From: Mycobacteriaceae bacterium
GTDB lineage: Bacteria > Actinomycetota > Actinomycetes > Mycobacteriales > Mycobacteriaceae
Length of the DNA stretch: 64,000 bases
Reading direction: 5' to 3'
NCBI GenBank assembly: GCA_019749805.1
Contig: JAIEPH010000027.1
Location: forward strand, 1 to 64,000
Position numbers and translations under genes: made by a program. Numbering within the stretch: position 1 is the first letter of the stretch; each line of letters begins with the position of its first letter. This document shows, in pieces, positions 1-9,600 of the stretch. The notes beneath the pieces are model-generated. The model had not been told where the DNA came from. It worked only from the letters and a program-made list of their open reading frames with translations, and did no database searches.

Positions 1-112
1 AGCCATCACCGACGAACGCCGACACAACCAAAACCTCATCCACGCCGAAGCCCTCAAGCACTTCCCCACCCGGCCACCACCCCCAAGCGACCACGACCCA
101 GCACCATTCTGA
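1..112 (+). CDS. C-terminal end of a DUF222/HNH (13E12-family) protein, partial
   Basis: An open frame enters from the left edge (first whole codon at base 2) and stops at TGA 110-112, giving about 36 residues. They are rich in Arg, His and Asn and end with FPTRPPPP and DPAPF, an ending I associate with mycobacterial DUF222 proteins that carry a C-terminal HNH nuclease domain. The HNH motif itself would lie outside the window, so the assignment rests on the tail alone. It converges on the GtrA gene. Confidence 0.55.
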   Translation, partial: AITDERRHNQNLIHAEALKHFPTRPPPPSDHDPAPF

Positions 113-130
113 GCGCAACCGCCGCCGCAT

Positions 131-607
131 CTATTTCCGGAAGACGACCCAGCGCATCATGGTGTACATGTACACCGCCTCGCACGCGCCTGCCCCTAAC
201 CGGGCAATGCGATAGTCCACACCCAAATACACAAGCAGGCTGGACACTCCGAGGATGAACGCAAGGTAGTTCACCACCACCACGACGACATAGATGGCGA
301 ACTGCGGCCCGACGGGCGCGTGCGAGGAGAAGTTGAAGATCCGATTGAGAACGTAACTCAACGCGAACGCGCACGTGTACGCGACTGTCACCGCAATCGG
401 CACCGGCAGCGCCAACACCCCGTGCAGCAGGTACAGCAGCACCAGATCGACACCGAACGTGAAGCTGTTGATCAGACAGAACCCGAGAAACGTCGGCGCG
501 ACAAGGGAACTCAGCCCGAACGGCAGGAGGGCGACCACCCTGTCACAAAACCGGTGGAACCGTTCGACCGATCCCGCCCTGGCAGGAGTCGACGACTCTA
601 CCGTCAC
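131..607 (-). CDS. GtrA-family membrane protein
   Basis: 158 residues with four hydrophobic segments (about residues 35-60, 67-90, 100-122 and 128-150), the size and topology of the GtrA family. Conserved-looking family features include the region around NSFTFGVD and the ALSYVLNRIFNF stretch after the second segment. GtrA proteins are small membrane proteins thought to move or present polyprenyl-linked sugars for cell-surface glycosylation; the substrate here is unknown. Start is GTG. It follows the rhomboid gene by about 60 bases on the same strand and may be co-transcribed with it. No glycosyltransferase partner is adjacent. Confidence 0.8.
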   Translation of the reverse strand: MTVESSTPARAGSVERFHRFCDRVVALLPFGLSSLVAPTFLGFCLINSFTFGVDLVLLYLLHGVLALPVPIAVTVAYTCAFALSYVLNRIFNFSSHAPVGPQFAIYVVVVVVNYLAFILGVSSLLVYLGVDYRIARLGAGACEAVYMYTMMRWVVFRK

Positions 608-670
608 ATGTCCACGCTGACATGCACGAGTGTCCAGCGGTTGAGCATCGGGCGAATTCCCGAAGTCGTG

Positions 671-1504
671 TCAGGCCATGCCGAACGTCGAAAGGAGATT
701 CGCTGTGCGCCACCAGATCAGCAACGAAAACAACAGCAGCAGGCCGACGGTGGCGGATATCTGGACTGCGGTGCGGTTCTTGCGCGGTGCGTAGGCATAC
801 GCGGCGGCGATCACCGCGCCGGTGACGAGCCCACCGAGATGGCCCTGCCAGCTGATGTTCGGCACCACAAAGGTGATCACGAGGTTGATCGCGATGAGGC
901 CGATCACCCACCGAGTGTCCATGTTCAGTCTTTTACCGACTACGAACGTCGCGCCGAACAGACCGAACACCGCACCCGACGCACCCGCGGTCTGCGCACC
1001 GAGGGACGACAACAGGTACACCACAACGGACCCGCCGAGCGCGCTCATGAAATACAACGCGGCGAACCGCAGCCGTCCAAGTGCCGCCTCCAGCGGAGGT
1101 CCGATCACATATAGCGCCCACATGTTGAACACGATGTGCATAGGGCCGTAATGCAAGAAGGCCGACGTCAGTAATCGGTACGACTCGCCGTCGGCCACCG
1201 CGGGCGAGTTCAGGACGAGTTCACGCTGCAGGCCTGGCACCAGCATCTGCAGCGCAAACATCACGACGTTGATACCGATCAGCACATAGGTGACCAGAGG
1301 GCTGCTCACCGGCACACCGCCGAACTGGGTGCGGGCCTGCCGAACGCTTCTGACGCCCTCGCCGACACATTCGGCGCACTGGTGCCCGACGGCTGCGTCG
1401 CGCATGCACTCGGGACAGATGTAGCGGTTGCAGCGGGTGCACCGCACATACGTCGCGCGGTCAGGATGCCGATAGCAGGTCGGCGCCTGCGGCGGGGTGG
1501 TCAT
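671..1504 (-). CDS. Rhomboid-family intramembrane serine protease with N-terminal zinc-binding module
   Basis: 277 residues. Residues 10-46 hold a cysteine/histidine cluster (CYRHPD, CTRC, CPEC, CAEC) that looks like a small B-box-type zinc finger. About six membrane segments follow. The catalytic serine is S176 in GASGAVFG and the histidine H222 in WQGHLGG; the oxyanion-side motif MHIVFN (H123, N127) is also present, so the protease looks active. Rhomboids cleave transmembrane substrates within the membrane; this cytosolic-finger architecture matches one of the two mycobacterial rhomboid types. Its ATG lies two bases after the stop of the VOC gene, so the two are translationally close and probably one operon. 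Confidence 0.88.
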   Translation of the reverse strand: MTTPPQAPTCYRHPDRATYVRCTRCNRYICPECMRDAAVGHQCAECVGEGVRSVRQARTQFGGVPVSSPLVTYVLIGINVVMFALQMLVPGLQRELVLNSPAVADGESYRLLTSAFLHYGPMHIVFNMWALYVIGPPLEAALGRLRFAALYFMSALGGSVVVYLLSSLGAQTAGASGAVFGLFGATFVVGKRLNMDTRWVIGLIAINLVITFVVPNISWQGHLGGLVTGAVIAAAYAYAPRKNRTAVQISATVGLLLLFSLLIWWRTANLLSTFGMA

Positions 1505-1506
1505 GC

Positions 1507-1914
1507 CTACAGCGTGCCGAACAGTTCGATCCAGTTGCCATCGGGATCGGCGACGAACATCCAGCCCATGCCCGGGACCGGCTCGAACTCTGTAAGCGGA
1601 TCCACCACCTCATACGGCGACTCGGCGAACGTCTTCGACAACCCGGTCAAATCCTTGACCCCGATCGTGAAGTAACGGACCCCGGCTGCCGCGCGCCCAC
1701 CACCGAGCGTGACGGGTAACGGTGGCGGCGTCGTGAATGTCACCAGCTTCAAGACGCTGCCACCCAGCGAGTAGCGGCGCTGCGAACCGCCTGGAAACTC
1801 GATCTCACCCTGGAATTCGAGCTCGAGGAAACCCTCATAGAAGGCGACCATCGCCTCGAGATTCGTCGTCACCAGACCGACCTCGATACCCGGGGAGAGC
1901 AGATCCAGTTTCAC
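1507..1914 (-). CDS. VOC (glyoxalase/dioxygenase superfamily) protein
   Basis: About 135 residues from the preferred GTG at 1914, which has a GCGAGG ribosome site 6 bases upstream; an in-frame ATG at 1974 would add 20 residues without family similarity. The chain shows the two-module VOC layout: GLVTTNLEAMVAFYEG at the N-terminus and MFVADPDGNWIELFG at the C-terminus, the latter carrying the usual metal-ligand Glu. Members are metal-dependent lyases, isomerases, dioxygenases or resistance proteins; nothing here fixes the substrate. It is directly upstream of the rhomboid gene. Confidence 0.78.
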   Translation of the reverse strand: MKLDLLSPGIEVGLVTTNLEAMVAFYEGFLELEFQGEIEFPGGSQRRYSLGGSVLKLVTFTTPPPLPVTLGGGRAAAGVRYFTIGVKDLTGLSKTFAESPYEVVDPLTEFEPVPGMGWMFVADPDGNWIELFGTL

Positions 1915-2299
1915 GTGCGCCTCGCTTCTCGAGAGGTGTTCTCCCCAGCAGGTCTGCTGGAGGGCCGGTCCCAATGATGGACCTCAGCGGCACCTCACCC
2001 TGACACTGAGCACGAACCTACTGCCCAACCGCGTAACGATTCGGTCTCTATCGAAATCACGATCAAATAAGAATGCCTGCCCGAACATGAGGAATTTCAA
2101 AATCTGTGCGGCCATCTGGTCGCGGACTCATCGAATTTCGCCGAAATTGCGGCATAAATCACGTCGTCGATGTGTAACGCCGTCGGCCCAGGCAGAGGTG
2201 CTAGAGAGCCATCAGATGACGCGTCATTTGTTTCGCTACCGTGGATCTCGGGAACGGGGAAGCATCGAGACCACTCGCAATTCGAAGGAAGAAAGCCGT
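1915..2299. other. Intergenic region between divergent VOC and haemophore genes
   Basis: This 385-base stretch is visibly more A/T-rich than its neighbours and holds no convincing gene. It must contain promoters for the two divergent genes. It contains the perfect 12-base palindrome ATGACGCGTCAT at 2216-2227. A GTTT-N16-GGGAAC pair at 2229-2254 only partly fits the SigF consensus (its -10 is poor), so I do not call it a promoter. Confidence 0.5.
2216..2227. promoter_or_regulatory. Perfect 12-bp palindrome upstream of haemophore gene
   Basis: ATGACGCGTCAT is self-complementary and lies 72 bases before the haemophore start. It could be a regulator site; a chance palindrome of this length is also possible. 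Confidence 0.25.
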
Positions 2300-2698
2300 A
2301 TGAAGTTATCTGATATCAACGCTCGAATCGTCGGCGCATGTGCAGCGGGCTCGCTGCTCGGGGGCCTGGCGGTGGCGACCATCGCCGCACCGTCAGCCAT
2401 GGCAACTCCTGCCGGCTGCAGCGCCAGCGAGCTGTCGGGCACCGTCAGCTCGGCGACCGGTTCGGCTCAGGCGTACCTCGCCAGCCATCCGGGTGCCAAC
2501 GCCGCGGTGACAACGGCGTTCAGCCAGCCGCGCGACCAGGCCGCATCTACTCTGCGCGCCTATTTCACCGCCAACCCGGGTGAGTACCAGGACCTGCGCG
2601 GAATCCTGTCACCGATCGGCGACAAGCAGAGCCAGTGCAACGTCGCGGTGCTACCACCGGATCTCGCGTCGGCCTACAGCCAGTTCATGGCCGGCTGA
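2300..2698 (+). CDS. Secreted haem-binding (haemophore-family) protein
   Basis: 132 residues. Residues 1-36 form a signal peptide (hydrophobic core AGSLLGGLAVATIAA, Ala-x-Ala at SAMA). The mature part starts TPAGCSASELSG and shows the pattern of the mycobacterial haemophore domain: YLASHPGANAAVTTAF, then a helical stretch with FTANPGEYQDLRGILSPI and a second cysteine in QSQCNV, likely disulphide-bonded to the first. Proteins of this family (Rv0203 type) bind haem outside the cell for uptake. The ATG at 2300 is chosen because a GGAAGAAAG ribosome site precedes it and the signal peptide starts there; the frame is open upstream but without signal-peptide character. A terminator follows. Confidence 0.82.
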   Translation: MKLSDINARIVGACAAGSLLGGLAVATIAAPSAMATPAGCSASELSGTVSSATGSAQAYLASHPGANAAVTTAFSQPRDQAASTLRAYFTANPGEYQDLRGILSPIGDKQSQCNVAVLPPDLASAYSQFMAG

Positions 2699-2719
2699 GA
2701 GTTACCGATCCCCTAGCGG

Positions 2720-2758
2720 AAGCCCGTCGTCACAGCCCTGCTGCGGCGGCGGGTTTTT
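2720..2758 (+). terminator. Rho-independent terminator after haemophore gene
   Basis: CCCGTCG at 2723-2729 pairs with CGGCGGG at 2747-2753 (one G-U pair), directly followed by TTTTT. It sits 25 bases after the stop codon. Confidence 0.65.
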
Positions 2759-2789
2759 CGCGCCGGAAGTAACGCTTTTGACCGACGCT

Positions 2790-2795
2790 TAGACT
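2790..2795 (+). promoter_or_regulatory. Probable -10 element (TAGACT), near-leaderless start
   Basis: TAGACT fits the mycobacterial TANNNT -10 pattern and ends 8 bases before the ATG at 2804, so the transcript would begin at or next to the start codon. No clear -35 is seen. Confidence 0.4.
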
Positions 2796-2803
2796 CAATT
2801 GTT

Positions 2804-3427
2804 ATGAGGCCGACGAGAACTTCAGCGCTCGCGGCGGCGCTGCTGGTCGCCGCCGGCGTTTCCGCTGCTTACGCCAATGCGCAACCCAGCACGGAGCCGT
2901 CTCCGGCGCCCGCCCCGTCCGAAACGCCCGCACCCGACGGGCAGCCTTCCGCGGAGGCGGCCCCGCCCGGCCCGAAGACCACAATCGACGCCGACGGCAC
3001 CTACGCGGTCGGCAAGGACATCGTCCCGGGCGTCTACTCGTCCGCGGGCCCCATTCCCAGCGGCACGGCGTGCTACTGGAAGCGGGCCGCCGGCGACGAA
3101 CTACTCGACAACGCGCTCACCAAGAAACCGGCGGTGGTGCAGATCCTCGCGAACGACTCGACGTTCACGACCAACGACTGCCAGACCTGGGCACTGACCC
3201 CCAACGCCCCACTGCCGCGGCAGGCCGGCCCTGGCGATTTACTGAGTCAACTCGCCCCGCTCATCGGCAGCGGCATCTTGAACGGTGGCGCGTCGGGTCC
3301 GCCCGCGGCGGGGTCCGCACCGGCAAGGTCGGCGCCGGCCGCAGAGGCACCGGCTGCGGAGGCACCCGTAACAGAGACTCCGACCGAGCACATTCCCGCG
3401 ACGGGCGCAGCGCCCGGACCGGGGTGA
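2804..3427 (+). CDS. Secreted Pro/Ala-rich protein with DGTY-VG-DI-PG domain
   Basis: 207 residues. Residues 1-26 are a signal peptide ending YANA. A Pro/Ala/Glu-rich linker (27-57) leads to a compact domain of about 75 residues with the pattern DGTYAVGKDIVPGVYSSAG, a CYWKR motif and a second cysteine in TNDCQTW, which probably pair. The rest is low-complexity Ala/Pro. The domain recurs in secreted actinobacterial proteins of unknown role; I do not assign a function. Its stop codon overlaps the GTG of the next gene (GTGA at 3424-3427), so the two are translationally coupled. Confidence 0.75.
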   Translation: MRPTRTSALAAALLVAAGVSAAYANAQPSTEPSPAPAPSETPAPDGQPSAEAAPPGPKTTIDADGTYAVGKDIVPGVYSSAGPIPSGTACYWKRAAGDELLDNALTKKPAVVQILANDSTFTTNDCQTWALTPNAPLPRQAGPGDLLSQLAPLIGSGILNGGASGPPAAGSAPARSAPAAEAPAAEAPVTETPTEHIPATGAAPGPG

Positions 3428-4659
3428 GCGCCGACGGCCGAATCCGCGTACCGGCGGACCTCGACGCCGTCACCGCGATCGGCAACGAAGACCACTCGGA
3501 CGTCGACCCGGCATCGATCGAACGGATCTGGGCGGCCGCACGGTACTGGTATCAGGCGGGCATGCACCCGGCGATCCAGCTGTGTCTGCGGCACAACGGC
3601 AAAGTCGTCCTGAACCGCGCCATCGGCCACGGCTGGGGAAACGGGCCGTGCGACCCGCCCGACGCCGAACAGGTTCCCGTCACAACGGATACACCGTTCT
3701 GCGCGTACTCGGCGGCGAAGGCCATGACGACGACTGTCGTGCACATGTTGGTGGAGCGCGGCGAGTTCGCGCTCGACGACCGCGTCTGCGACTACCTGCC
3801 GACCTACACCAGCCATGGCAAGGACCGCACCACCATCCGGCACGTGATGACGCACAGCGCGGGTGTTCCGATCTACCGCGGCCCACGCGTGGACCTCAAG
3901 CGCATAGACGACAGCGAGTACACCCGCGAACAGCTCGGCGCGCTGAAACCGCTGCACCGGCCCGGGCTCGTGCACATCTACCACGGGCTCACGTGGGGTC
4001 CGCTGGTGCGCGAGATCGTCTCGGCTGCCACCGGCAGGAACATCCGCGAGATCCTCGCCACCGAAATCCTCGACCCGCTCGGGTTCCGCTGGACCAATTA
4101 CGGCGTTGCGCCCCAGGATGTTCCGTTGGTGGCACCCAGCCACGCCACCGGGAAGCCGATGCCCGCACCAATGGAGAAGGTGTTCAAGCTTGCCGTCGGC
4201 GGATCGATGCACAAGATCATCCCGTTCTCCAACTCGGAGCGGTATCTCACCAGCGTGCTGCCGTCGTCCAATACCGTGTCGACGGCCAACGAACTATCGC
4301 GGTTCGCCGAGATCCTGCGCCGCGGCGGCGAACTCGATGGAGTGCGGGTGCTGCGGCCGGAGACCCTGAAAGCCGCGACAACAGAGTGCAGGCGGCTACG
4401 TCCGGATGTCGCCACCGGTCTGGTGCCGGCACGTTGGGGAACCGGATACCTGTTGGGCTCCAACAGGTTCGGTCCGTTCGGCCGCAACGCGCCCGCCGCC
4501 TTCGGCAACCTCGGCCTGAGCAATATCGCGGTGTGGGCCGATCCCGAGCGCCGGCTGGCAGCTGGTCTCATCAGCAGCGGCAAGCCCGGTGCGCATCGGG
4601 AGGCCAACCGATACCCGGCGCTGATGGACCTCATCGCCGCCGAAATTCCGCGGGGCTGA
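3424..4659 (+). CDS. Serine hydrolase, class C beta-lactamase / esterase family
   Basis: 411 residues from GTG 3424, chosen because it overlaps the previous stop and because the family homology begins soon after; the frame stays open upstream only as a shadow of the preceding gene. The active-site serine and lysine lie in SAAK (about residues 98-101), the tyrosine motif is IYHGLTWG (about 183), and an NLGLSNI-type stretch near the C-terminus replaces the usual KTG/HxG motif. There is no obvious signal peptide. Such proteins are esterases or peptidases rather than true beta-lactamases in most actinobacteria. Coupling with a secreted protein gene suggests a cell-envelope role (inference). Confidence 0.8.
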   Translation: MSADGRIRVPADLDAVTAIGNEDHSDVDPASIERIWAAARYWYQAGMHPAIQLCLRHNGKVVLNRAIGHGWGNGPCDPPDAEQVPVTTDTPFCAYSAAKAMTTTVVHMLVERGEFALDDRVCDYLPTYTSHGKDRTTIRHVMTHSAGVPIYRGPRVDLKRIDDSEYTREQLGALKPLHRPGLVHIYHGLTWGPLVREIVSAATGRNIREILATEILDPLGFRWTNYGVAPQDVPLVAPSHATGKPMPAPMEKVFKLAVGGSMHKIIPFSNSERYLTSVLPSSNTVSTANELSRFAEILRRGGELDGVRVLRPETLKAATTECRRLRPDVATGLVPARWGTGYLLGSNRFGPFGRNAPAAFGNLGLSNIAVWADPERRLAAGLISSGKPGAHREANRYPALMDLIAAEIPRG

Positions 4660-5778
4660 TCAGACGGTGGGCTGGTTGTCCCGCACCCCGCGGTAGATCC
4701 CGCGCCGCACGATCAACGACATCAGGATCCGCTCGAACGACCATGCGGGAAAACGGAACGGCCTTCCGTTCGGCGCAAACACCTCGAGGCCGTCGGACTG
4801 GATACCGAGGATCGAACCCCACCGCCTGCTCGCAGGTCGGAAGGAGCGCAGTGGCTGATCGGCGAACTCGGCCATGATGTTTCGCGCGAGCAGACCGTCG
4901 GCGCGGTTGCGCGCCGAACTCCGCAGCGGATCAGTGGCGGCGACGTCGCCGATGGCGAACACGCCGCGGTGGCCGGGCACCCGGAGCTCAGGGGTGACGC
5001 GGACGAACCCGTGCTCGTCGAGCAACTCCGCGGGCAGCCAGTCCGTGTTGGGCCGAACCCGGCCGATCGCCCACAGCACGGCGTCCGCGGATGCGGCCGG
5101 TTGTCCGGTGCTGAATTCGACTGGTGCACTTGTGATGTCGTCGAACTCGAAGCTCTCGGGAATGACCGCGCGGTGGCCGGAATGCAACTGCACCCCGGCC
5201 TCGACCAGCCTTTTGCGTACCTGCTCCCAAGCCCGGTCGTGGTGGTGTTCCAGCGCCCGCTCGCCGGGAAAGTACAGCGCGACCGACTTTCCCGGCCACG
5301 TTCTGGCCACGTTGTACGCGCTGCTCACCGCGGCCGCACCACCGCCGATGACGCTCACCGATTCGGCAGCGGACATCCGGGCGTGTGCGGAGCGCAGCCC
5401 GCCGGCGATCTCATCGGCTGTCTGCAGATCGGGCCTACGCCAGAAGCCGTTCGTGACTCCCGTCGAGATCACCAGCGCGTCATACGATTCGACGGCGGCG
5501 ATGCCGTCGGGACGGTTCAGAAAGACCTTGCCCGCTTCGAGGTCGACGCCGGTGAGCGTCCCCTGAACGGTGCGCACCCGGTCGAGACCGCGGAACCTGT
5601 CGAACGGGATCCAGTTATGCCGTGCCCACTCTGCGGGCCGGGACAGCCGCCAGCCCAACTCCTGCCCGCTGACCAGGCCCGGCTTGGACGAGATGCCGAC
5701 GACCTCGGCGTGCTTGGCAAGTTTGATCGCGGTCAGCACCCCACTGTCGCCGAGCCCGGCGATGACCACGCGTCGCAT
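4660..5778 (-). CDS. FAD/NAD(P)-dependent oxidoreductase (AIF/NDH-like)
   Basis: 372 residues with two Rossmann motifs: GLGDSG near residue 8 for FAD and GGGAAAVSSAYN near 145 for NAD(P)H, plus the second FAD motif VFAIGDVAATDP near 278. This is the pyridine nucleotide-disulphide fold without a redox-active CxxC pair, as in AIF/FSP1-like quinone reductases. The first motif is degenerate (GxGxSG rather than GxGxxG), seen in this subfamily. Substrate is unknown. It is the last gene of the likely MTHFR-hrpA-glutaminyl cyclase run (44-base gap) and ends back-to-back with the hydrolase gene, with no bases between the stops. Confidence 0.8.
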   Translation of the reverse strand: MRRVVIAGLGDSGVLTAIKLAKHAEVVGISSKPGLVSGQELGWRLSRPAEWARHNWIPFDRFRGLDRVRTVQGTLTGVDLEAGKVFLNRPDGIAAVESYDALVISTGVTNGFWRRPDLQTADEIAGGLRSAHARMSAAESVSVIGGGAAAVSSAYNVARTWPGKSVALYFPGERALEHHHDRAWEQVRKRLVEAGVQLHSGHRAVIPESFEFDDITSAPVEFSTGQPAASADAVLWAIGRVRPNTDWLPAELLDEHGFVRVTPELRVPGHRGVFAIGDVAATDPLRSSARNRADGLLARNIMAEFADQPLRSFRPASRRWGSILGIQSDGLEVFAPNGRPFRFPAWSFERILMSLIVRRGIYRGVRDNQPTV

Positions 5779-5822
5779 CCGGTCACCATAGCCGGGCTAG
5801 GTATTTCCGTGCGACGCGGCGA

Positions 5823-6623
5823 CTATTCCGATGGGGCGTCGATGCGGACCCGGTACATCTTCGGCCAGTACTTGCCGGTGATCAGGTATTCGTCGCCGAC
5901 GATGTGGGCAATGCCGTTCAACACCTTCTGACGGTCGCGGCCTGCGTTTGCTGCCAGCTCACTGGCATCCACGACGGTGTTCACCTCGCCGGTCCCAGGG
6001 TCGATCCGCACGATCGTGTCGGACGTCCAGACGTTGGCCCACACCTCGCCGTCGACGCATTCCAGCTCATTGAGGTTTGTCAGCGGGTCGCCGTCGCGCG
6101 TGACCGCAACCGAACCCGTCTCGGCGAACGTCTCCGGATCGTGGAAGAACAGCCGGTCGGACCCGTCGCTGCGGACCAGCCGATCCCCGTCTGCGCACAG
6201 CCCCCAGCCCTCGCCGTTGACCGGTACCTCGCGCAGCGGGGTCATGGTGTTCTTGTCCCACTCGACGGCCACCTTGTTCTGCCAGGTGAGTTCCCAGATC
6301 CGGTCGCCGACGACGGTGATGCCCTCGCCGTAGTAGTTGTTGGGCGCCGCGGCGGCGCGCAGGACCGCGCCCGTTTCCGGGTCGAGTTCGCGCACCTGCG
6401 AGGCGCCCGCGACACCCGTGCCCTCGTAGAGCCTGGGACCATCGAACTCCAAGCCCTGAGTCCAGGCTGTCGTATCGTGTGGCATCTCGCCGAGCACCTC
6501 GGGCTTGATCGTCGGCACCGGACCCTTCGCCGTGGTGGTCTCGCTGGGTGTCGCTCCGCCTCCGCAGCCGGCGACCAGCACGCTCACCGCGGCTGCCCAG
6601 ATGATGCTGTTGCGCATACCCAT
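5823..6623 (-). CDS. Glutaminyl-peptide cyclotransferase, lipoprotein
   Basis: 266 residues. The N-terminus is a lipoprotein signal with lipobox LVAGC (Cys at 20), so the enzyme should be anchored outside the membrane. The rest matches the plant/bacterial-type glutaminyl cyclase beta-propeller: TAWTQGLEF, YEGTG, ELTWQNK, LNELECVDGEVWANVW and LNGIAH are recognisable family segments. It converts N-terminal glutamine to pyroglutamate, protecting exported proteins from aminopeptidases. The ATG at 6623 has GAGGA 9 bases upstream. It begins 12 bases after hrpA ends. Confidence 0.87.
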   Translation of the reverse strand: MGMRNSIIWAAAVSVLVAGCGGGATPSETTTAKGPVPTIKPEVLGEMPHDTTAWTQGLEFDGPRLYEGTGVAGASQVRELDPETGAVLRAAAAPNNYYGEGITVVGDRIWELTWQNKVAVEWDKNTMTPLREVPVNGEGWGLCADGDRLVRSDGSDRLFFHDPETFAETGSVAVTRDGDPLTNLNELECVDGEVWANVWTSDTIVRIDPGTGEVNTVVDASELAANAGRDRQKVLNGIAHIVGDEYLITGKYWPKMYRVRIDAPSE

Positions 6624-6635
6624 GGATACCCGTCC

Positions 6636-9600
6636 TCACGGTGTGACGGCGTCGATCGCCCGGTAGATCCGCTTCTCGCTGACCGGCCGTGGGGTGCCGA
6701 GTTGCTGTGCCCACAGGCTGACCCGCAGCTCCTCGATCTGCCGGGCGATGTCGCGAATGTCGTCGGCGCCCGCGCGGGTCGGCGACAGCGCACCGATCAG
6801 GTCGTCGAGCGCGTCCTGGACATCGTGCACACGCTGCATCCGTTCGCGGTCCGCGCCGACGGCGTGCGGCAGCCGCTCGAGTCGCCGGTTGATGGCGGTC
6901 AGATAGCGGGTGAGGTCGATGAGCCGCGCGGCCCCGGTGGCCGTGACGAAGCCTTTCGGCATGAGCCTGGCGAGCTGGTCGCGAATGTCGGCGATCGCGT
7001 CGGCCTGCGCCGGCGGCGGCGCGGCGGGCAGCGCGAGGTCGACGTCGTGGGCCGCGGCGAGCACCTTCTCGACCTGGCCGAGGACCGCCTGCGTGGTGGG
7101 TACCAGTTGTTCGGCGACACGGTCGCGCAGCGCAGTGAACTCGGCGCGGGTCCACACCGGTACCGGCGCAAGCCGGTCGGTCGCCGCGTCCGCGCAGTCG
7201 TCGAGCAGCGCCGCGAGCGACCCGTCGGGGTTCGCGCCCAATACCAGCCGGGCGCGCAGATCCAGTTGGCGCTCGAGGCTCTTCACCGGCGAGGGTGCGG
7301 CCAGTCGCAGCAACCTTCGGATACCCGGCACCATCGCGGCCGCCTGCTCGGCTTCGGTCGGAAACACGCGGATGTCGACCGCGGCGCCCGCGTCGACCAG
7401 TGCGGGGAAGCCACGCACGGCGTGCGCGCCGCTGGCGCGTTCGACGGTGCGGGGTAGCTCGTCGAGATCGTCGGGCCACGTGCGCAGTCCGGTCCGTTCC
7501 AGCTCTCCTGCAACCGCTTCGGCGACGGCACGACGAATCGGCGCGGCCAACTGGGTCTGCAGAGCCTCGAGGTCCTTGCCGCGCGCGACCTCCTTGCCGT
7601 CGGACTCAACGGCGAAGGTGACCCGAAGGTGCGGCGGCAGCTTGTCGAGGTCGAACGCGTCGATCGGCACGAGCACTCGGGTCAGCCGGTGCAGTTCCCG
7701 CTGCAGGGCCTGCAGAATCGGTTCGCCGTCCGGCGCCATCGAGGCGAGCACGGCCCGCGCGGTGTCCGGTGCGGGAACAAAGTTGCGGCGCAGGTCCTTT
7801 GGCAATGACTTGATCAGTGCGGTGATGAGCTCCTCGCGCAAGGCCGGTACCTGCCAGCCGAATTCGTCACCGCCGAGGCGAGCCAGCACCTCGACCGGGA
7901 CGTGCACGGTCACCCCGTCGTCCTCGGCTCCCGGTTCGAATCGATACGTCAGCGGCAGCGACAGTTCGTCGGCCTGCCAGGTGTCCGGCCCCTCGGCGGC
8001 CGGGTCGTCCTTGCGCAGCAGATCGTCGCGGGTCAGCGTGAGCAGGTCAGGTGTCTTGTGCCGCTGCTTCTTCCACCATGCGTCGAAGTGCTTGGCCGAC
8101 ACGGCGTCTGCGGGCACCCGCGCGTCGTAGAACGCATAGACCTCGTCGTCGCCGACCAGCAGGTCGCGCCTGCGCGCCTTCTCCTCGAGTTCCTCCAGTT
8201 CCTCGCGCAGCCGAGCGTTGTCGCGGAAGAAGTGGTGGCGCGTCTGCCAGTCGCCCTCGACGAGGGCATGGCGGACGAACAGTTCACGGGCGACCTCGGG
8301 CTCCACCGTCGCGTAGCCGACCCTGCGGCGAGGCACCAGCGGCAGACCGAACAGCGTCACGCGTTCGAAGGCCATCACGGCGCCGCGCTGAGCGTCCCAG
8401 TGCGGCTCACTGTAGGTGCGTATAAGGAGATTCGTACCGACCTTTTCTATGGTCTCCGGCTGGATCCGTGCGGCGATGCGGCCGTACAGCCGGCTGGTCT
8501 CGACGAGGTCGGCGACAACGATCCACCGTGGCGGACGCTTCGTCAGCACCGAACCGGGAGCGAGGACGAACTTGACGTTGCGTGCACCCTGAAAATCGCG
8601 AGACTCGCCCTCGCGCAATCCGATGTGCGACAGCAGACCGGCCAGCAGCGCCGCGTGCACCCGCGCCGGATCAGCAGGTTCGGGATCGTCGGACTCTCTG
8701 ATGCCGAGGTCTCGGGCAATGCTGCGCAGCTGCCCCCTCAGGTCCTGCCATTCGCGGATGCGCAGATAGTGCAGGAACTCTTCGCGGCACATCCGGCGAA
8801 ACGCGTTGCCCGAACGTTCCTTTCGTTGCTCCCCGAGATAGCGCCACAGGTTCAGATAGGAGATGAAATCGGAGTTCTCATCGGCGAACCTGCTGTGCTT
8901 CTGACGTGCCGCCTCTTCGCGGTCGGCCGGCCGCTCACGCGGATCGGGGATCGAGAGCGCCGCGGCGAGCACGAGAATCTCGCGCACGCAGCCTTCCTCG
9001 TCGGCCTGCAGGATCATCCGCCCCAGGCGCGGGTCGACGGGCAGCTGTGCCAGCCGACGGCCGATGTCGGTGATGGCGCCGTTGGCGTCAAAGGCGCCGA
9101 GCTCCTGCAGCAGGGCGATGCCGTCGCGGATGCTGCGCCGGTCAGGCGGGTCCAGGAACGGAAACGTCGCTATCTCACCGAGATTCAGCGCTGCCATCTG
9201 GAGAATGACCGCCGCCAGGTTGGTCCGCAGGATCTCCGGATCCGTGTACCGCGGCCGCGAGCCGAAGTCCTCTTCGGCGTACAGACGGATGCACACACCG
9301 GGCGCGGTGCGGCCCGACCGGCCCGCGCGTTGGGCGGCCGACGCCTGCGAGATCGGCTCGATCGGCAGGCGCTGCACCTTGGTCCTGCGGCTGTACCGCG
9401 AGATGCGCGCGGTGCCGGGGTCGACGACGTAGCGGATGCCCGGCACCGTCAGCGACGTCTCGGCGACGTTGGTGGCCAACACGATTCGGCGTGCACTCTG
9501 GCTGGGCTGAAAGACCCGCTGCTGTTCGGCGGTGGGCAGCCGCGCGTACAGCGGCAGCACCTCGGTGTGTTCATCGACAAAGCCGCGGAGCCTTTCACTG

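Noticed and set aside
2229..2254. SigF-type promoter before the haemophore gene (GTTT-N16-GGGAAC).
   Set aside because: The -10 differs from GGGTAT at several positions, unlike the three better sites in the window.
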